From contig DATKHY010000007.1 of assembly GCA_035544215.1 (NCBI GenBank), positions 1 through 64,000 of the forward strand: a stretch of 64,000 nucleotides of DNA, given 5' to 3'. Of the stretch, positions 1-8,134 are shown one piece after another. The DNA comes from Candidatus Binatia bacterium (GTDB lineage: Bacteria; Vulcanimicrobiota; Vulcanimicrobiia; Vulcanimicrobiales; Vulcanimicrobiaceae). The notes below the pieces were generated by a model. That model did no database searches. It worked only from the letters and a program-made list of their open reading frames with translations, and was not told where the DNA came from. The stretch's first letter is position 1, and the number at the start of each line of letters is the position of its first letter. The translations under genes and the position numbers were made by a program.

Positions 1-1025
1 CGGGTGGGTGCGGGACCGTTTACCGTGTGAGCACCACTGGCACGGAGAAAGTCCTGTACAGCTTCCATGGCGGCAGCTCCGACGGGGCCAACCCGGCCGG
101 GAATTTGATCGACGTGAACGGCACGCTATATGGCACGACCGAATACGGCGGTGGCGGATGCCCTGATCTTGGCTGCGGGACCGTGTACAGAATTAGCACG
201 ACCGGAACCGAGACGATGCTCCATAGCTTCGCTGATAGCTCATCCGACGACGGATATGCCCCGCTCGCGGGTTTGATCGACGTCAATGGCACTTTGTACG
301 GCACGACGAAATATGGCGGCGCAAACTGTGAGAGCTTTCTGGGCTGCGGAACCGTTTACAGCATTAGCACGAGCGGCTCGGAAAAAGTGCTCTTCAGTTT
401 CGGTGGCAGCCCCGACGGGGCGTGGCCAATCTCGGGCTTGATCAACGTGAAGGGTACTTTGTACGGCACGACGTTCACGGGCGGTTCATCCGGCCACGGA
501 ACGGTTTATCGCATAACCACAACCGGTACCGAGAAAGTGCTGCATAGCTTCAGCAACTCGCCGGACGGAGCGAGCCCCACCGCGGGGCTGATCGACGTGA
601 ACGGCACCCTGTACGGCACGACGAAAACTGGCGGCGGCACGCCGTGTGGGACGTCCTTTTACTTGGGCTGCGGAGTCGTTTACAGTATTACCACTACCGG
701 CAAGGAGAAGGTGCTGCACAGCTTCGTTCCAGCCAGCGACGGTCCGTATTATCCGTTGGGCGGTTTGGTAGAAGTGAGGGGGACCATGTACGGCACGACA
801 GAGGCCGGCGGGCAGTGCGGCGACAGTTGCGGAGTCGTTTACAGCGTTACCACGGCCGGCTATCTGACGACGCTCCACTACTTCCTTGGGGGCTCCGATG
901 GGGAGAACCCCGATACCGCCATGATCGATGTCAACGGTACTCTTTATGGGACGACGCCCAGCGGCGGGAGTTTGAAGTGCGATCATCACCGCGGCTGCGG
1001 AACCGTCTTCGCATTGACTCCATAA
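1..1025 (+). CDS. GloVer-type tandem repeat exported protein (5' truncated)
   Basis: The reading frame is already open at the window edge (codons in phase from base 3), so the N-terminus lies outside. The visible part is a tandem repeat of roughly 45-56 residues per unit. Each unit combines a GCGTVYSI-like strand, a TTGTEKVLHSF-like strand, a short DG-rich loop and a GLIDVNGTLYGTT-like strand ending in GG. Six G-T-(L/M)-Y-G-T-T cores are visible. Several inter-repeat loops carry paired cysteines, for example CPDLGC and CGDSC. This is the pattern of the GloVer choice-of-anchor tandem repeat family (TIGR03803), thought to form surface or secreted propeller-like structures. No anchor is visible at this C-terminus, which stops just after the last repeat. 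The function is unknown. Confidence 0.85.
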   Translation, partial: GGCGTVYRVSTTGTEKVLYSFHGGSSDGANPAGNLIDVNGTLYGTTEYGGGGCPDLGCGTVYRISTTGTETMLHSFADSSSDDGYAPLAGLIDVNGTLYGTTKYGGANCESFLGCGTVYSISTSGSEKVLFSFGGSPDGAWPISGLINVKGTLYGTTFTGGSSGHGTVYRITTTGTEKVLHSFSNSPDGASPTAGLIDVNGTLYGTTKTGGGTPCGTSFYLGCGVVYSITTTGKEKVLHSFVPASDGPYYPLGGLVEVRGTMYGTTEAGGQCGDSCGVVYSVTTAGYLTTLHYFLGGSDGENPDTAMIDVNGTLYGTTPSGGSLKCDHHRGCGTVFALTP

Positions 1026-1157
1026 CGACGAGATTGTCCTGCGCATTCCTCCCGTCACCCGGGCCCGCGAGGCCGCATCGCGATAGCCGGCGTTGGGGCT
1101 AAGCCTCGCAGGCTGGGGCCCGACCGTGCGAAAAAGCGTTATGGCATAAGGTGTTTG
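1026..1157. other. Intergenic, nothing recognised
   Basis: This is the first part of the roughly 280-base gap between the GloVer gene stop and the tRNA-Pro gene. I see no gene in it. The rest of the gap holds a decayed tRNA-Pro copy and a terminator hairpin, listed separately. Confidence 0.5.
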
Positions 1158-1222
1158 TACGGTCTGACTGCCTTAGCACAAACTAGCGATCTCTAGTCTC
1201 TTGGACTAGCGCTACCCACACA
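1158..1222 (-). pseudogene. Decayed partial copy of tRNA-Pro
   Basis: Bases 1185-1212 align without gaps to 1330-1357 of the neighbouring tRNA-Pro gene (offset 145), with 24 of 28 bases identical. This covers the variable region and the whole anticodon arm. A second block, 1160-1170, matches the 3' acceptor and T-stem part (1309-1319) at 10 of 11 bases, displaced by a further 4 bases, so the T-loop carries a 4-nt insertion. Similarity fades towards the D-arm and the 5' acceptor. The anticodon loop would read AAG but lacks U33, so the copy is unlikely to be a functional tRNA. It may be a duplication remnant or a relic of an integration event that copied the 3' part of the tRNA. Confidence 0.7.
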
Positions 1223-1271
1223 GTTACCCATATGGCTTACCCGCATGGCTTTTGGAGCGGTGCCGACCGGC

Positions 1272-1302
1272 ATAAAAAACCCTTACTCAGTAAGGGTTTT
1301 TA
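1272..1302 (-). terminator. Intrinsic terminator after HU/tRNA-Pro
   Basis: A perfect 7-bp stem (CCCTTAC / GTAAGGG) with a 3-base loop is flanked by an A-run on the left and a T-run on the right. Read on the minus strand it follows the tRNA-Pro CCA end within three bases, so it terminates the HU-tRNA-Pro transcript. The symmetric A/T flanks would let it work in both directions and also stop transcription arriving from the GloVer gene. Confidence 0.85.
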
Positions 1303-1304
1303 GG

Positions 1305-1382
1305 TGGTCGGGCTGACTGGATTCGAACCAGCGATCTCTAGTCCCCCAGACTAGCGCGATAACCAAGCTTCGCTACAGCCCG
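1305..1382 (-). tRNA. tRNA-Pro (anticodon GGG)
   Basis: The reverse strand folds into a complete cloverleaf. It has acceptor CGGGCTG/CAGCCCG, D-stem GCGA/TCGC, anticodon stem CTAGT/ACTAG with loop CTGGGGG (anticodon GGG, reading CCC) and T-stem GCTGG/CCAGT with loop TTCGAAT. The discriminator is A and CCA is encoded. The first ten bases overlap the end of the HU coding sequence. Confidence 0.95.
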
Positions 1383-1693
1383 TTCGATTTTTTCATCGGC
1401 TTCTTCGCACGCGATGCGTGGCCGCCGACCGCATCCTTCAAGGAGCTCCCGGCGACAAACGCCGGCACGTTGCGCGCGGCGATTTGTATCTTCTCACCGG
1501 TTTTCGGATTGCGCCCCTCGCGCGCCTGACGCGCGCGAACGACGAAACTTCCGAACGGGTTCAGCGCGACGCGGTCGCCCTTTTGCAACGCTCCTTGAAT
1601 TTCATTTAGGATGAAGTCCACTATCTGACCAGCCTGACGCCTCGACAGAGCTGCCTCTGTGGCTACCGCATCAACTACGTCGGCCTTCGTCAA
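1373..1693 (-). CDS. hup: HU/IHF-family DNA-binding protein
   Basis: This is a nucleoid-associated protein that bends and compacts DNA as a dimer. The frame stays open to 1750, but I place the start at the TTG at 1693. It gives the canonical N-terminus TKADVVDAVA and is preceded at ideal spacing by GGAGGAG. The product is 106 aa. The DNA-binding beta-arm is the stretch NPFGSFVVRARQAREGRNPK followed by TGEKIQI. The C-terminus has a short lysine-rich tail (KKPMKKS) beyond the usual 90-residue HU fold. The TAG stop lies inside the 5' acceptor strand of tRNA-Pro, so the two probably share a transcript ending at the terminator at 1272-1302, with the tRNA released by processing. Confidence 0.9.
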   Translation of the reverse strand: MTKADVVDAVATEAALSRRQAGQIVDFILNEIQGALQKGDRVALNPFGSFVVRARQAREGRNPKTGEKIQIAARNVPAFVAGSSLKDAVGGHASRAKKPMKKSNGL

Positions 1694-1759
1694 GTCGGAT
1701 CTCCTCCGCCCCCGGGATATACGCAGGCCGAATGTGCCCTCCTCCCGCACCCGCCGGCC

Positions 1760-2194
1760 CTACGCGGAAATGATTTCGGACAGCGCACGCAGCGCCGAGA
1801 CGTACCCGCGCGCTCCCAGCCCGCTGACGGTCCCGCGGCAGGCGGCCGCCGTCACGCTGGTCCGCCGGAACGCCTCGCGCGCCGCGATGTTCGAAAGATG
1901 CACTTCTACGACGGGAATGCCGATCGCCGCGATCGCGTCCGCGATTGCGTACGAGTAGTGCGCGTACGCGCCCGGGTTGATGACGACGCCCGCGTACGCG
2001 CCCCTCGCGGCGTGGAGAGCGTCGATGATCCGGCCCTCCGAGTTATACTGCTCGCAGCGGACCTCTAGGTCGAGCATTTTCGCTTCCTGTGCGATCGTAG
2101 CGTTCACTTCGGCGAGGGTCTCCGTCCCATAGATTTCCGGCTGGCGTTCGCCGAGCAGGTTGAGGTTTGGTCCGTGCAACACGAGAACGCGCAT
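1760..2194 (-). CDS. aroQ: 3-dehydroquinate dehydratase, type II
   Basis: Catalyses the third step of the shikimate pathway, 3-dehydroquinate to 3-dehydroshikimate, in the cytoplasm as a dodecamer. At 144 aa it has the normal type II length. The N-terminus HGPNLNLLGERQPEIYG supplies the catalytic Arg17 and Tyr22. Further signatures are NSEG, the INPGAYAHYS loop and EVHLSNIAAREAFR, which carries the active-site histidine. The gene lies upstream of HU on the same strand and is divergent from hslO. aroE (12847-13581) is in the same window but not adjacent. The ATG has only a weak ribosome binding site. Confidence 0.95.
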   Translation of the reverse strand: MRVLVLHGPNLNLLGERQPEIYGTETLAEVNATIAQEAKMLDLEVRCEQYNSEGRIIDALHAARGAYAGVVINPGAYAHYSYAIADAIAAIGIPVVEVHLSNIAAREAFRRTSVTAAACRGTVSGLGARGYVSALRALSEIISA

Positions 2195-2246
2195 CGAGTT
2201 CGCTTCTTTGGAGGAAAAGCGCGGGCCTCCGAATCAGACGCCCCTC

Positions 2247-3128
2247 ATGCCCGATACGCTGTTCGCAGCATCCGCGCCCGACGCCGCAGTCGCCCTCGTC
2301 GCCGCGATCACTACCGATCTGGTCGTAGAGATCCGCGACCGGCACGACCTCTGGCCCACGGCGACCGCCGCCGTGGGGCGCCTTACCACGGGTGCTGCGC
2401 TGTTCGGCGCCCAGCTGAAAGGCAACGAGCGCATCTCGCTGCAGATCGCGGGGAGCGGCCCGCTCGGAACGCTGGCGGCCGAGGCGTGGTTATTAGATGA
2501 GCGCACGGTCGCCGCGCGCGGATACGCGCAAAACGGGCGGGTGGATCTTCCGATCGACGCACGCGGTAAGTTTGACGTCTCGGGGGCGGTCGGGAAGGGA
2601 TCGCTTCAGGTTACGCGCTCGAGTGAAATCGGGCAGCCGTACGTTGGCGTGGTTCCGCTTCGCTCGGGCGAGATCGCCGAGGATCTCGCGGTGTATCTCG
2701 CTCAGTCGGAGCAGATACCCAGCGTCGTCGCAATCGGCGTGCTGGCCAATCCGGACGGCGTCGTTGCAGCCGGCGGAGTTCTCGCGCGAGCGCTGCCGGG
2801 TACCGACGAACGCGCGCTAGCCGAGCTGGAACGGCGCGCGGCCTTGATGCCGCCCGTGACGCAGCTGATCGCGAACGGCGCCGATGCGGGCGCACTGCTG
2901 CACGAGCTCGCGGGCGATTGGAAGCTACAATCCCAGCACGAGATGGCCGTGCGATTCGCCTGTCGGTGCAGCCGCGCGAAGGTCGAAGCCGTGCTCTTGG
3001 GCCTCGGCGCCGACGAGCTGTTGCGGCTGTCGCGAGAACGCGACGGCACCGAAGCGACCTGCGAGTATTGCAAGTTGCGCTACTTCTTCACCACCTCCGA
3101 GGTCGAGGAGCTGCTGGCGCGCGTCTAG
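2247..3128 (+). CDS. hslO: Hsp33 redox-regulated chaperonin
   Basis: Hsp33 is a cytoplasmic holdase activated when oxidation releases its zinc and forms disulfides. The frame is open further upstream, but the ATG at 2247 gives the usual beginning (MPDTLFAASAPDAAV) and a 293-aa protein of family length. The C-terminal redox switch is complete: CRC at residues 239-241 and CEYC at 272-275. No convincing ribosome binding site sits at the usual distance; a GGAGG lies about 30 bases upstream. The stop codon overlaps the stop of convergent tyrS in the palindrome CTAG. Confidence 0.93.
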   Translation: MPDTLFAASAPDAAVALVAAITTDLVVEIRDRHDLWPTATAAVGRLTTGAALFGAQLKGNERISLQIAGSGPLGTLAAEAWLLDERTVAARGYAQNGRVDLPIDARGKFDVSGAVGKGSLQVTRSSEIGQPYVGVVPLRSGEIAEDLAVYLAQSEQIPSVVAIGVLANPDGVVAAGGVLARALPGTDERALAELERRAALMPPVTQLIANGADAGALLHELAGDWKLQSQHEMAVRFACRCSRAKVEAVLLGLGADELLRLSRERDGTEATCEYCKLRYFFTTSEVEELLARV

Positions 3129-4315
3129 CGCCGAGGCAGCACCCGCGCAAACCGGCGCGAGCCCACCGACAGCACGGCGGGAGCCGCGGCCAACCACGGC
3201 GCGTTCGGATCGCTCACCGGTCGTCCGTCGATCTTCACGGCGTTGCCCGAGATCAGCCGCTCCGCCGCGCGGCGGCTCTCGGCAAAGCCCGCCTTCACGA
3301 CGACCTCTGCGACGCGCTTGCACTCGCCCAAATCGATTTCGGGCAGCGATTCGGTCGGGATTTCCTTGCGCTGGACGGTCCGCTCGAAGAATTCGCGCGC
3401 GCCCGCCGCGGCCGGCGCCCCGTGGTAGCGCGTCACGATCTCTTCCGCGAGGCGCTTCTTCTCTTCCATCGGATTAGCACGTCCCGCGGCCAGATCCGTC
3501 GCGAGCTTGGCGCTGTCGAACTTCGAGCGGAACGCGGCCAGCCGCGCGTAGATCGGCATGAGCTCGTCCGAGATCTTCATGAGCTTGCCGAACTGATCGC
3601 TGGGCGCCTCCGCGACGCCGACGTAGTTCCCGAGCGACTTGCTCATCTTCTTCTCGCCGTCCAGACCGACGAGCAGCGGCACCGTCGCGCAGATCTGCGG
3701 AAGCTGCCCGAACTCGCGCTGGTACTGGCGCCCCAGCAGCAGGTTGAAGAGCTGGTCCGTACCGCCCAGCTCTACGTCGGCTTCGATCGCGACCGAATCG
3801 TACGCCTGCGCGACCGGATAGAGCAGCTCGTGGAGCGAGATCGCGACGCCGGCGTCGTAACGCTCGCGAAAGTCGTTGCGCTCGAGCATCTGCGCGACCG
3901 TAGTCTTAGCGAGCAGCTTCACGAAGTCCGAAGGCGAGAGCCGATCGAGCCACTCCGAGTTGTAGCGCAGCTCGACGCGCTCCAGATCTAGCACCTTGCC
4001 CGCCTGTTCGCGGTAGGTCTGCATGTTCGCTTCGATCTCGTCGCGCGTCAGCTGCGGACGGGTCACGTTCCGGCCGCTCGGATCACCGATCCGCGCCGTG
4101 AAATCGCCGATGATCAGCGTGACCCGGTGCCCGGCCTCCGCGAACAGCGCGAGCTGATGCAGAACGACCATGAAGCCGAGGTGCAGGTCGGCACTGGTCG
4201 GATCGATGCCCAGCTTGACGCGCAGCGGCCTGCCCGTCGCTAGACGCTCGCGGAACTCCGCGCTCGTTTCGACGTGCTCGAAACCGTCCAGCAGCGCGTC
4301 GGCCGCGTGGCTCAC
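3125..4315 (-). CDS. tyrS: Tyrosyl-tRNA synthetase
   Basis: A class Ic aminoacyl-tRNA synthetase charging tRNA-Tyr. The 396-aa protein has the HIGH-like motif HLGF at 45-48, the KMSKS loop at 223-227 and a C-terminal S4-like RNA-binding domain from about residue 330. The intact KMSKS (rather than KFGKT) points to the TyrZ-type branch of bacterial TyrRS. Its start overlaps the mutS2 stop by 4 nt (ATGA), indicating translational coupling, and its stop overlaps the convergent hslO stop. Confidence 0.95.
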   Translation of the reverse strand: MSHAADALLDGFEHVETSAEFRERLATGRPLRVKLGIDPTSADLHLGFMVVLHQLALFAEAGHRVTLIIGDFTARIGDPSGRNVTRPQLTRDEIEANMQTYREQAGKVLDLERVELRYNSEWLDRLSPSDFVKLLAKTTVAQMLERNDFRERYDAGVAISLHELLYPVAQAYDSVAIEADVELGGTDQLFNLLLGRQYQREFGQLPQICATVPLLVGLDGEKKMSKSLGNYVGVAEAPSDQFGKLMKISDELMPIYARLAAFRSKFDSAKLATDLAAGRANPMEEKKRLAEEIVTRYHGAPAAAGAREFFERTVQRKEIPTESLPEIDLGECKRVAEVVVKAGFAESRRAAERLISGNAVKIDGRPVSDPNAPWLAAAPAVLSVGSRRFARVLPRR

Positions 4316-6657
4316 GTGCGCAGCTCGATCATCGTGACGCCGGTCGAGCCTTCGTCTTCGTTGCCGTAGCGCAGGCTCTTCACAGCCGGATGCGCGCGCA
4401 GATACTCCTGCAGGCCGCGTCCGAGCATGCCGGTTCCCTTACCGTGGATCAGGCGCAGCGGCGAGTTGCCCGCGAGCAACGCGTCGTCGATCCAGCGCTC
4501 GACCAGCGGCTCCGCCTCGGCGTAGCGCTTGCCGCGCACGTCCAGTGCCTCCGACGTGCGCGCGGCGGCGCTCAACCGCGCGCTCGCGGCGCCGGCGCTC
4601 CCGGCGGCCGTAACGGCCGAGGCCTCGCGCCCAACGTCGATCTTCTCCACCAGCATCTTCATTGAACCGACCGAAACGAGCAACCTCTCACCGTAATCCT
4701 CCGCGACGACGCCCTCTTGATTGAGCGAGAGGATGCGCACGCGGTCGCCGGGTTCAAAAGTATGATCGTCCGAAGCTTTGCGTTCGTCCGGCACGATCCC
4801 GAGGTCGCGGCGCATCGCTTCGATGGTTTGGGCGAGCAGGGCGGCCTGCGACGAGCTCACCTTGCCCTTGCGCTTGCGCTCGGAGTCGCCGCCGGACTCC
4901 GCTGCGCGCCGCTGCAGCTCGCGAACGAAGTCGCGCAAGCTCTGCTGCAGTCGCTCCTCAGCCCTTGTAGCGAAACGGCGCCGCTGCGTCTCGAGCTCCG
5001 CGCGTTCGCCGCGCAAGCGCTCGAGCTCGCCCGACGCCTCGCGGCGTTCGGTTTCCAGGCCGGAGCGCGCCTCGCGCAGCTCGGCGTTGCGCGCGGCGAG
5101 CTCGGCCAGCGCGGCCTCGTAGTCGCGTTCGCGGTGTTCGAGCAGTGCGGCTGCGCGCTCCACGATTTGCGGATCGATCCCAAGGCGCTCGGCGAGCGGA
5201 AACGCCAGCGACTGGCCAGGCGTGCCCACGTCCAGCTCGAACGTCGGCGCGAACGTCTGTGGATCAAATCGCACGCTTGCGTTCGCGACCCCCGGAGTGG
5301 AATGCGCGAACAGCTTGAGCTCGATCGAGTGCGTCGAGACGAGCGCCCGCGCGCCGCACTTGAGCAGCCGCTCCAGCATGGCGCGGGCGAGCGCGGCACC
5401 CGCGCTGGGTTCGGTTCCGCCGCCGATCTCGTCGACGACCGCGAGCGTCCGCGCGCCGGCCCCATCGAGGATCTCGCGCATGCGTTGGAGGTGCGCCGAG
5501 AACGTCGAGGCGTTGGCTACCAGCGACTGCTCGTCACCGATGTCTGCAATCAGCCGCTCGAAGCGGCCGATGCGCGTGCCGCTTGCGGCGGGCAGCTGCA
5601 TGCCGCAGTAGGCCATCACCACGAAGAGGCCCGCCATCTTTAACGCGACGGTCTTTCCGCCCATGTTGGGACCGCTGATCACGAGCAGACGCGTCGCGTC
5701 GTCGATGGCGAGCGACTGCGGAACCGCGCGTTCGCCGAGCAGCGGATGGCGCCCGCGCTGGATCGTGAGCACGGCGTTGTCGGTCAACTCGGGGGGCACG
5801 GCGCTGGTGCGTTGCGCGAGCTCGGCCTTGGCCGCCAAGAGATCGACGACCGCGAGCATCTCGACGTTGGCCTCGATCGCGGCGGCGTTGCGCCCAACGT
5901 CCGCGGAGAGCGCCTCGAGAATGCGCCGCACCTCGCGCTCTTCCTCGATCTGTAGCGTGCGCACGCGGTTGTTCGCCTCGAGCGCGGCAAGCGGCTCGAT
6001 GAAGAGCGTCTGCCCGCTGGCACTCGTGTCGTGGACGATGCCCGGCAGGCTGCCGGCGAACTCGGCCTTGATCGGAATCACAAAGCGCCCGTCTCGAACC
6101 GTGACGATGCGGTCCTGGATCGCCTTCTCGTTCTTGGACGAATTGAGGATGGAGCTCATGCGATCGCGCGCGTCTGCCTGCGCCTGCGCCAAGCTACGGC
6201 GGATCCTCCCGAGCGCGTGTGATGCGCGCTCGAGCACCACGCCGCGCTCATCGAGCGCGTCGACGATGGAACGCTGCAGTTCGTGCAGCGGCGTGTATGC
6301 CACGACGACGCCGGCGAGATCGCCGTGTTCGCGGACGGCGCGATGGGCCGAGGCCGCGGCGGCCACAGCGTCGCCGATGGCGCGGAGATCGCTCCCGGCT
6401 AGCGCGCGGCCGACTTGGGCGGCCGCCGTCAGCGGCGCGGTGTCGACGGCGCGCATCACGTGGAGTTCCCCGCCGGCCACGAGCGACCGCAGCCCCTCCG
6501 TGCGCAGCTGCTCGCGGCGGACGTCGGCGAAATCCGTCAGCGGCGAGAGCCGCGCCGCGAGGCCTTTGCCGCGTTCGGTGTGCGTTAAGCCCACGACGCG
6601 CTCGCGCACACCGGCGAAATCGATCGCCTCGAGGGTCCGCGGGTCGGCGAGGCTCAT
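4312..6657 (-). CDS. mutS2: MutS2 family ATPase/Smr nuclease
   Basis: MutS2 proteins are MutS paralogues. They act against recombination intermediates and, in some species, on collided ribosomes. The 781-aa protein has the MutS core and ATPase with Walker A GPNMGGKT at 329-336 and Walker B plus DEIGGGT around 405-415. A charged coiled coil rich in Ala, Glu and Arg spans about 510-640. A C-terminal Smr nuclease domain starts near 705 (DVRGKRYAEAEP, then HGKGTG). The MutS1 mismatch-recognition domain is absent, as expected. The gene lies 16 nt downstream of gatB and overlaps tyrS, so it is likely in the same operon. Confidence 0.95.
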   Translation of the reverse strand: MSLADPRTLEAIDFAGVRERVVGLTHTERGKGLAARLSPLTDFADVRREQLRTEGLRSLVAGGELHVMRAVDTAPLTAAAQVGRALAGSDLRAIGDAVAAAASAHRAVREHGDLAGVVVAYTPLHELQRSIVDALDERGVVLERASHALGRIRRSLAQAQADARDRMSSILNSSKNEKAIQDRIVTVRDGRFVIPIKAEFAGSLPGIVHDTSASGQTLFIEPLAALEANNRVRTLQIEEEREVRRILEALSADVGRNAAAIEANVEMLAVVDLLAAKAELAQRTSAVPPELTDNAVLTIQRGRHPLLGERAVPQSLAIDDATRLLVISGPNMGGKTVALKMAGLFVVMAYCGMQLPAASGTRIGRFERLIADIGDEQSLVANASTFSAHLQRMREILDGAGARTLAVVDEIGGGTEPSAGAALARAMLERLLKCGARALVSTHSIELKLFAHSTPGVANASVRFDPQTFAPTFELDVGTPGQSLAFPLAERLGIDPQIVERAAALLEHRERDYEAALAELAARNAELREARSGLETERREASGELERLRGERAELETQRRRFATRAEERLQQSLRDFVRELQRRAAESGGDSERKRKGKVSSSQAALLAQTIEAMRRDLGIVPDERKASDDHTFEPGDRVRILSLNQEGVVAEDYGERLLVSVGSMKMLVEKIDVGREASAVTAAGSAGAASARLSAAARTSEALDVRGKRYAEAEPLVERWIDDALLAGNSPLRLIHGKGTGMLGRGLQEYLRAHPAVKSLRYGNEDEGSTGVTMIELRT

Positions 6658-6673
6658 CGTGTTATGCGGGCTT

Positions 6674-8134
6674 TTAGGATTGGAGCTTAACGCTCACCAA
6701 CTCGTTGACGAGCGCGGGATCCGCCTTGCCGCGCGACGCCTTCATCACCTGGCCGATGAGAAACCCCGCAACGTTGGTCTTTCCGGCCCGATAGTCGGCG
6801 ACGACGCTCGGATTCGCGGCGAGCACGTCGTCTACAAAGCGTTCGATCGTCGCGCGGTCGGTCGTCTGCGCGAGACCCTCGCGCTCGACCATCTCCGCGG
6901 GCGAGCCGCCACCCTCCCACATGCGCGCGACGAGCTCCTTGGCGATCTTCGAGTTCACGCGTTTGCTCTCGACGAGCCCGATCAGCTCGGCCAGCTGCTC
7001 CGGCGCCACGCGCGACTCGGCCACGGCCACGCCGGTCTCGTTGGCGAGCCGCGACAGGTCGCCGAGCACGAAGTTGCTCGACTGGTGCGCGTTGCGGCTG
7101 CGTTCCACGACGCGGTCGAAGTAGTCCGCCAGCGCGAGGTTGTCGATCAACTGGTTCGCCGGCTTCGCGTCCATGCCGTACGACTTCGTGTAGCGCTCGA
7201 AGCGCTGCCACGGCAGCGCGGGCAGGCCCTCTTGGATGCGCTCGACGTCGCTGCGCTCAATCTCTAGCGGCACGAGATCGGGATCCGGGAAGTAGCGGTA
7301 GTCGTGCGCCTCTTCTTTGCTGCGCATCGAGTGCGTGACGCCGTTGATCTCGTCCCAGCCGCGCGTCTCTTGTACGACGCGCTGGCCGGCGCGCAGCAAC
7401 GCGACCTGCCGGTCGATCTCGCTCGCGATCGCGCGCTCGACCGAACGAAACGAGTTCATGTTCTTGATCTCCGCCTTCGTGCCGAGGGTGTTCGAGCCGG
7501 CCGGACGGACCGAGACGTTGGCGTCGCAGCGCAGCGAGCCTTCCTCCATCTTGACGTCGCTGACGCCGAGCGCCAGCAGAGTCCGACGCAGCGCCTCGAG
7601 ATAAGCGATCGCCTCCGCCGCGCTGTTCAGCTCGGGCTCCGAGACGCATTCCATCAGCGGCACTCCGGCGCGATTGAAGTCAACGAGCGAGTACGCGCTG
7701 CCGGCGATGCGCCCATCGCCGGAGCCTGCGTGTGTCGATTTGCCGGTATCCTCTTCTAAATGGATGCGCGTGAGGCGGCACTCCCGCATCGTGCCGTCCT
7801 CCATCCAATACTTGACCGCGCCCCCGACCGTCAGCGGCATGTCGTACTGCGAGATCTGATAGTTCTTGGGCATGTCCGGGTAGAAGTAATTCTTCCGGTC
7901 GAACTTCGAAAAGGCGGGGATCTCCGCGCCGAATGCAGCGCCTGTCTTCAGAATCAGCTCGATCGCTTTAGCGTTGGGCACGGGCAACGCGCCGGGCATG
8001 CCGAGGCACACGGGGCAGGTCTTCGTGTTTGGCTCGCCCCCGAACTCATTGCGGCAACCGCAAAACATCTTGGTTTCCGTCTTCAGCTCGACGTGGCATT
8101 CGATGCCGATGACGGCTTCGTACTCGCCGCTCAC
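6674..8134 (-). CDS. gatB: Asp-tRNA(Asn)/Glu-tRNA(Gln) amidotransferase subunit B
   Basis: GatB binds the misacylated tRNA and activates the side-chain carboxylate within the GatCAB complex. I place the start at the GTG at 8134, which overlaps the gatA stop as GTGA and yields 486 aa, the usual length. The N-terminus EAVIGIECHVELKTETKMFC and the following cysteine cluster (CGCRNEF, CPVCLGMPG) are the family hallmark, and a C-terminal YqeY-like tail domain is present. The open frame upstream of the GTG is only the shadow of gatA. A complete GatCAB set suggests that Gln-tRNA and/or Asn-tRNA is made indirectly. Confidence 0.95.
   Translation of the reverse strand: MSGEYEAVIGIECHVELKTETKMFCGCRNEFGGEPNTKTCPVCLGMPGALPVPNAKAIELILKTGAAFGAEIPAFSKFDRKNYFYPDMPKNYQISQYDMPLTVGGAVKYWMEDGTMRECRLTRIHLEEDTGKSTHAGSGDGRIAGSAYSLVDFNRAGVPLMECVSEPELNSAAEAIAYLEALRRTLLALGVSDVKMEEGSLRCDANVSVRPAGSNTLGTKAEIKNMNSFRSVERAIASEIDRQVALLRAGQRVVQETRGWDEINGVTHSMRSKEEAHDYRYFPDPDLVPLEIERSDVERIQEGLPALPWQRFERYTKSYGMDAKPANQLIDNLALADYFDRVVERSRNAHQSSNFVLGDLSRLANETGVAVAESRVAPEQLAELIGLVESKRVNSKIAKELVARMWEGGGSPAEMVEREGLAQTTDRATIERFVDDVLAANPSVVADYRAGKTNVAGFLIGQVMKASRGKADPALVNELVSVKLQS

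Noticed and set aside
1-1025. CRISPR or satellite interpretation of the left-end repeats
   Set aside because: The periodicity is at protein level (about 45-56 residues), with diverged DNA and an intact reading frame.
5663-7267. A 534-codon plus-strand frame across mutS2 and gatB
   Set aside because: It spans the boundary of two well-supported genes on the other strand and shows only composition-driven sequence.
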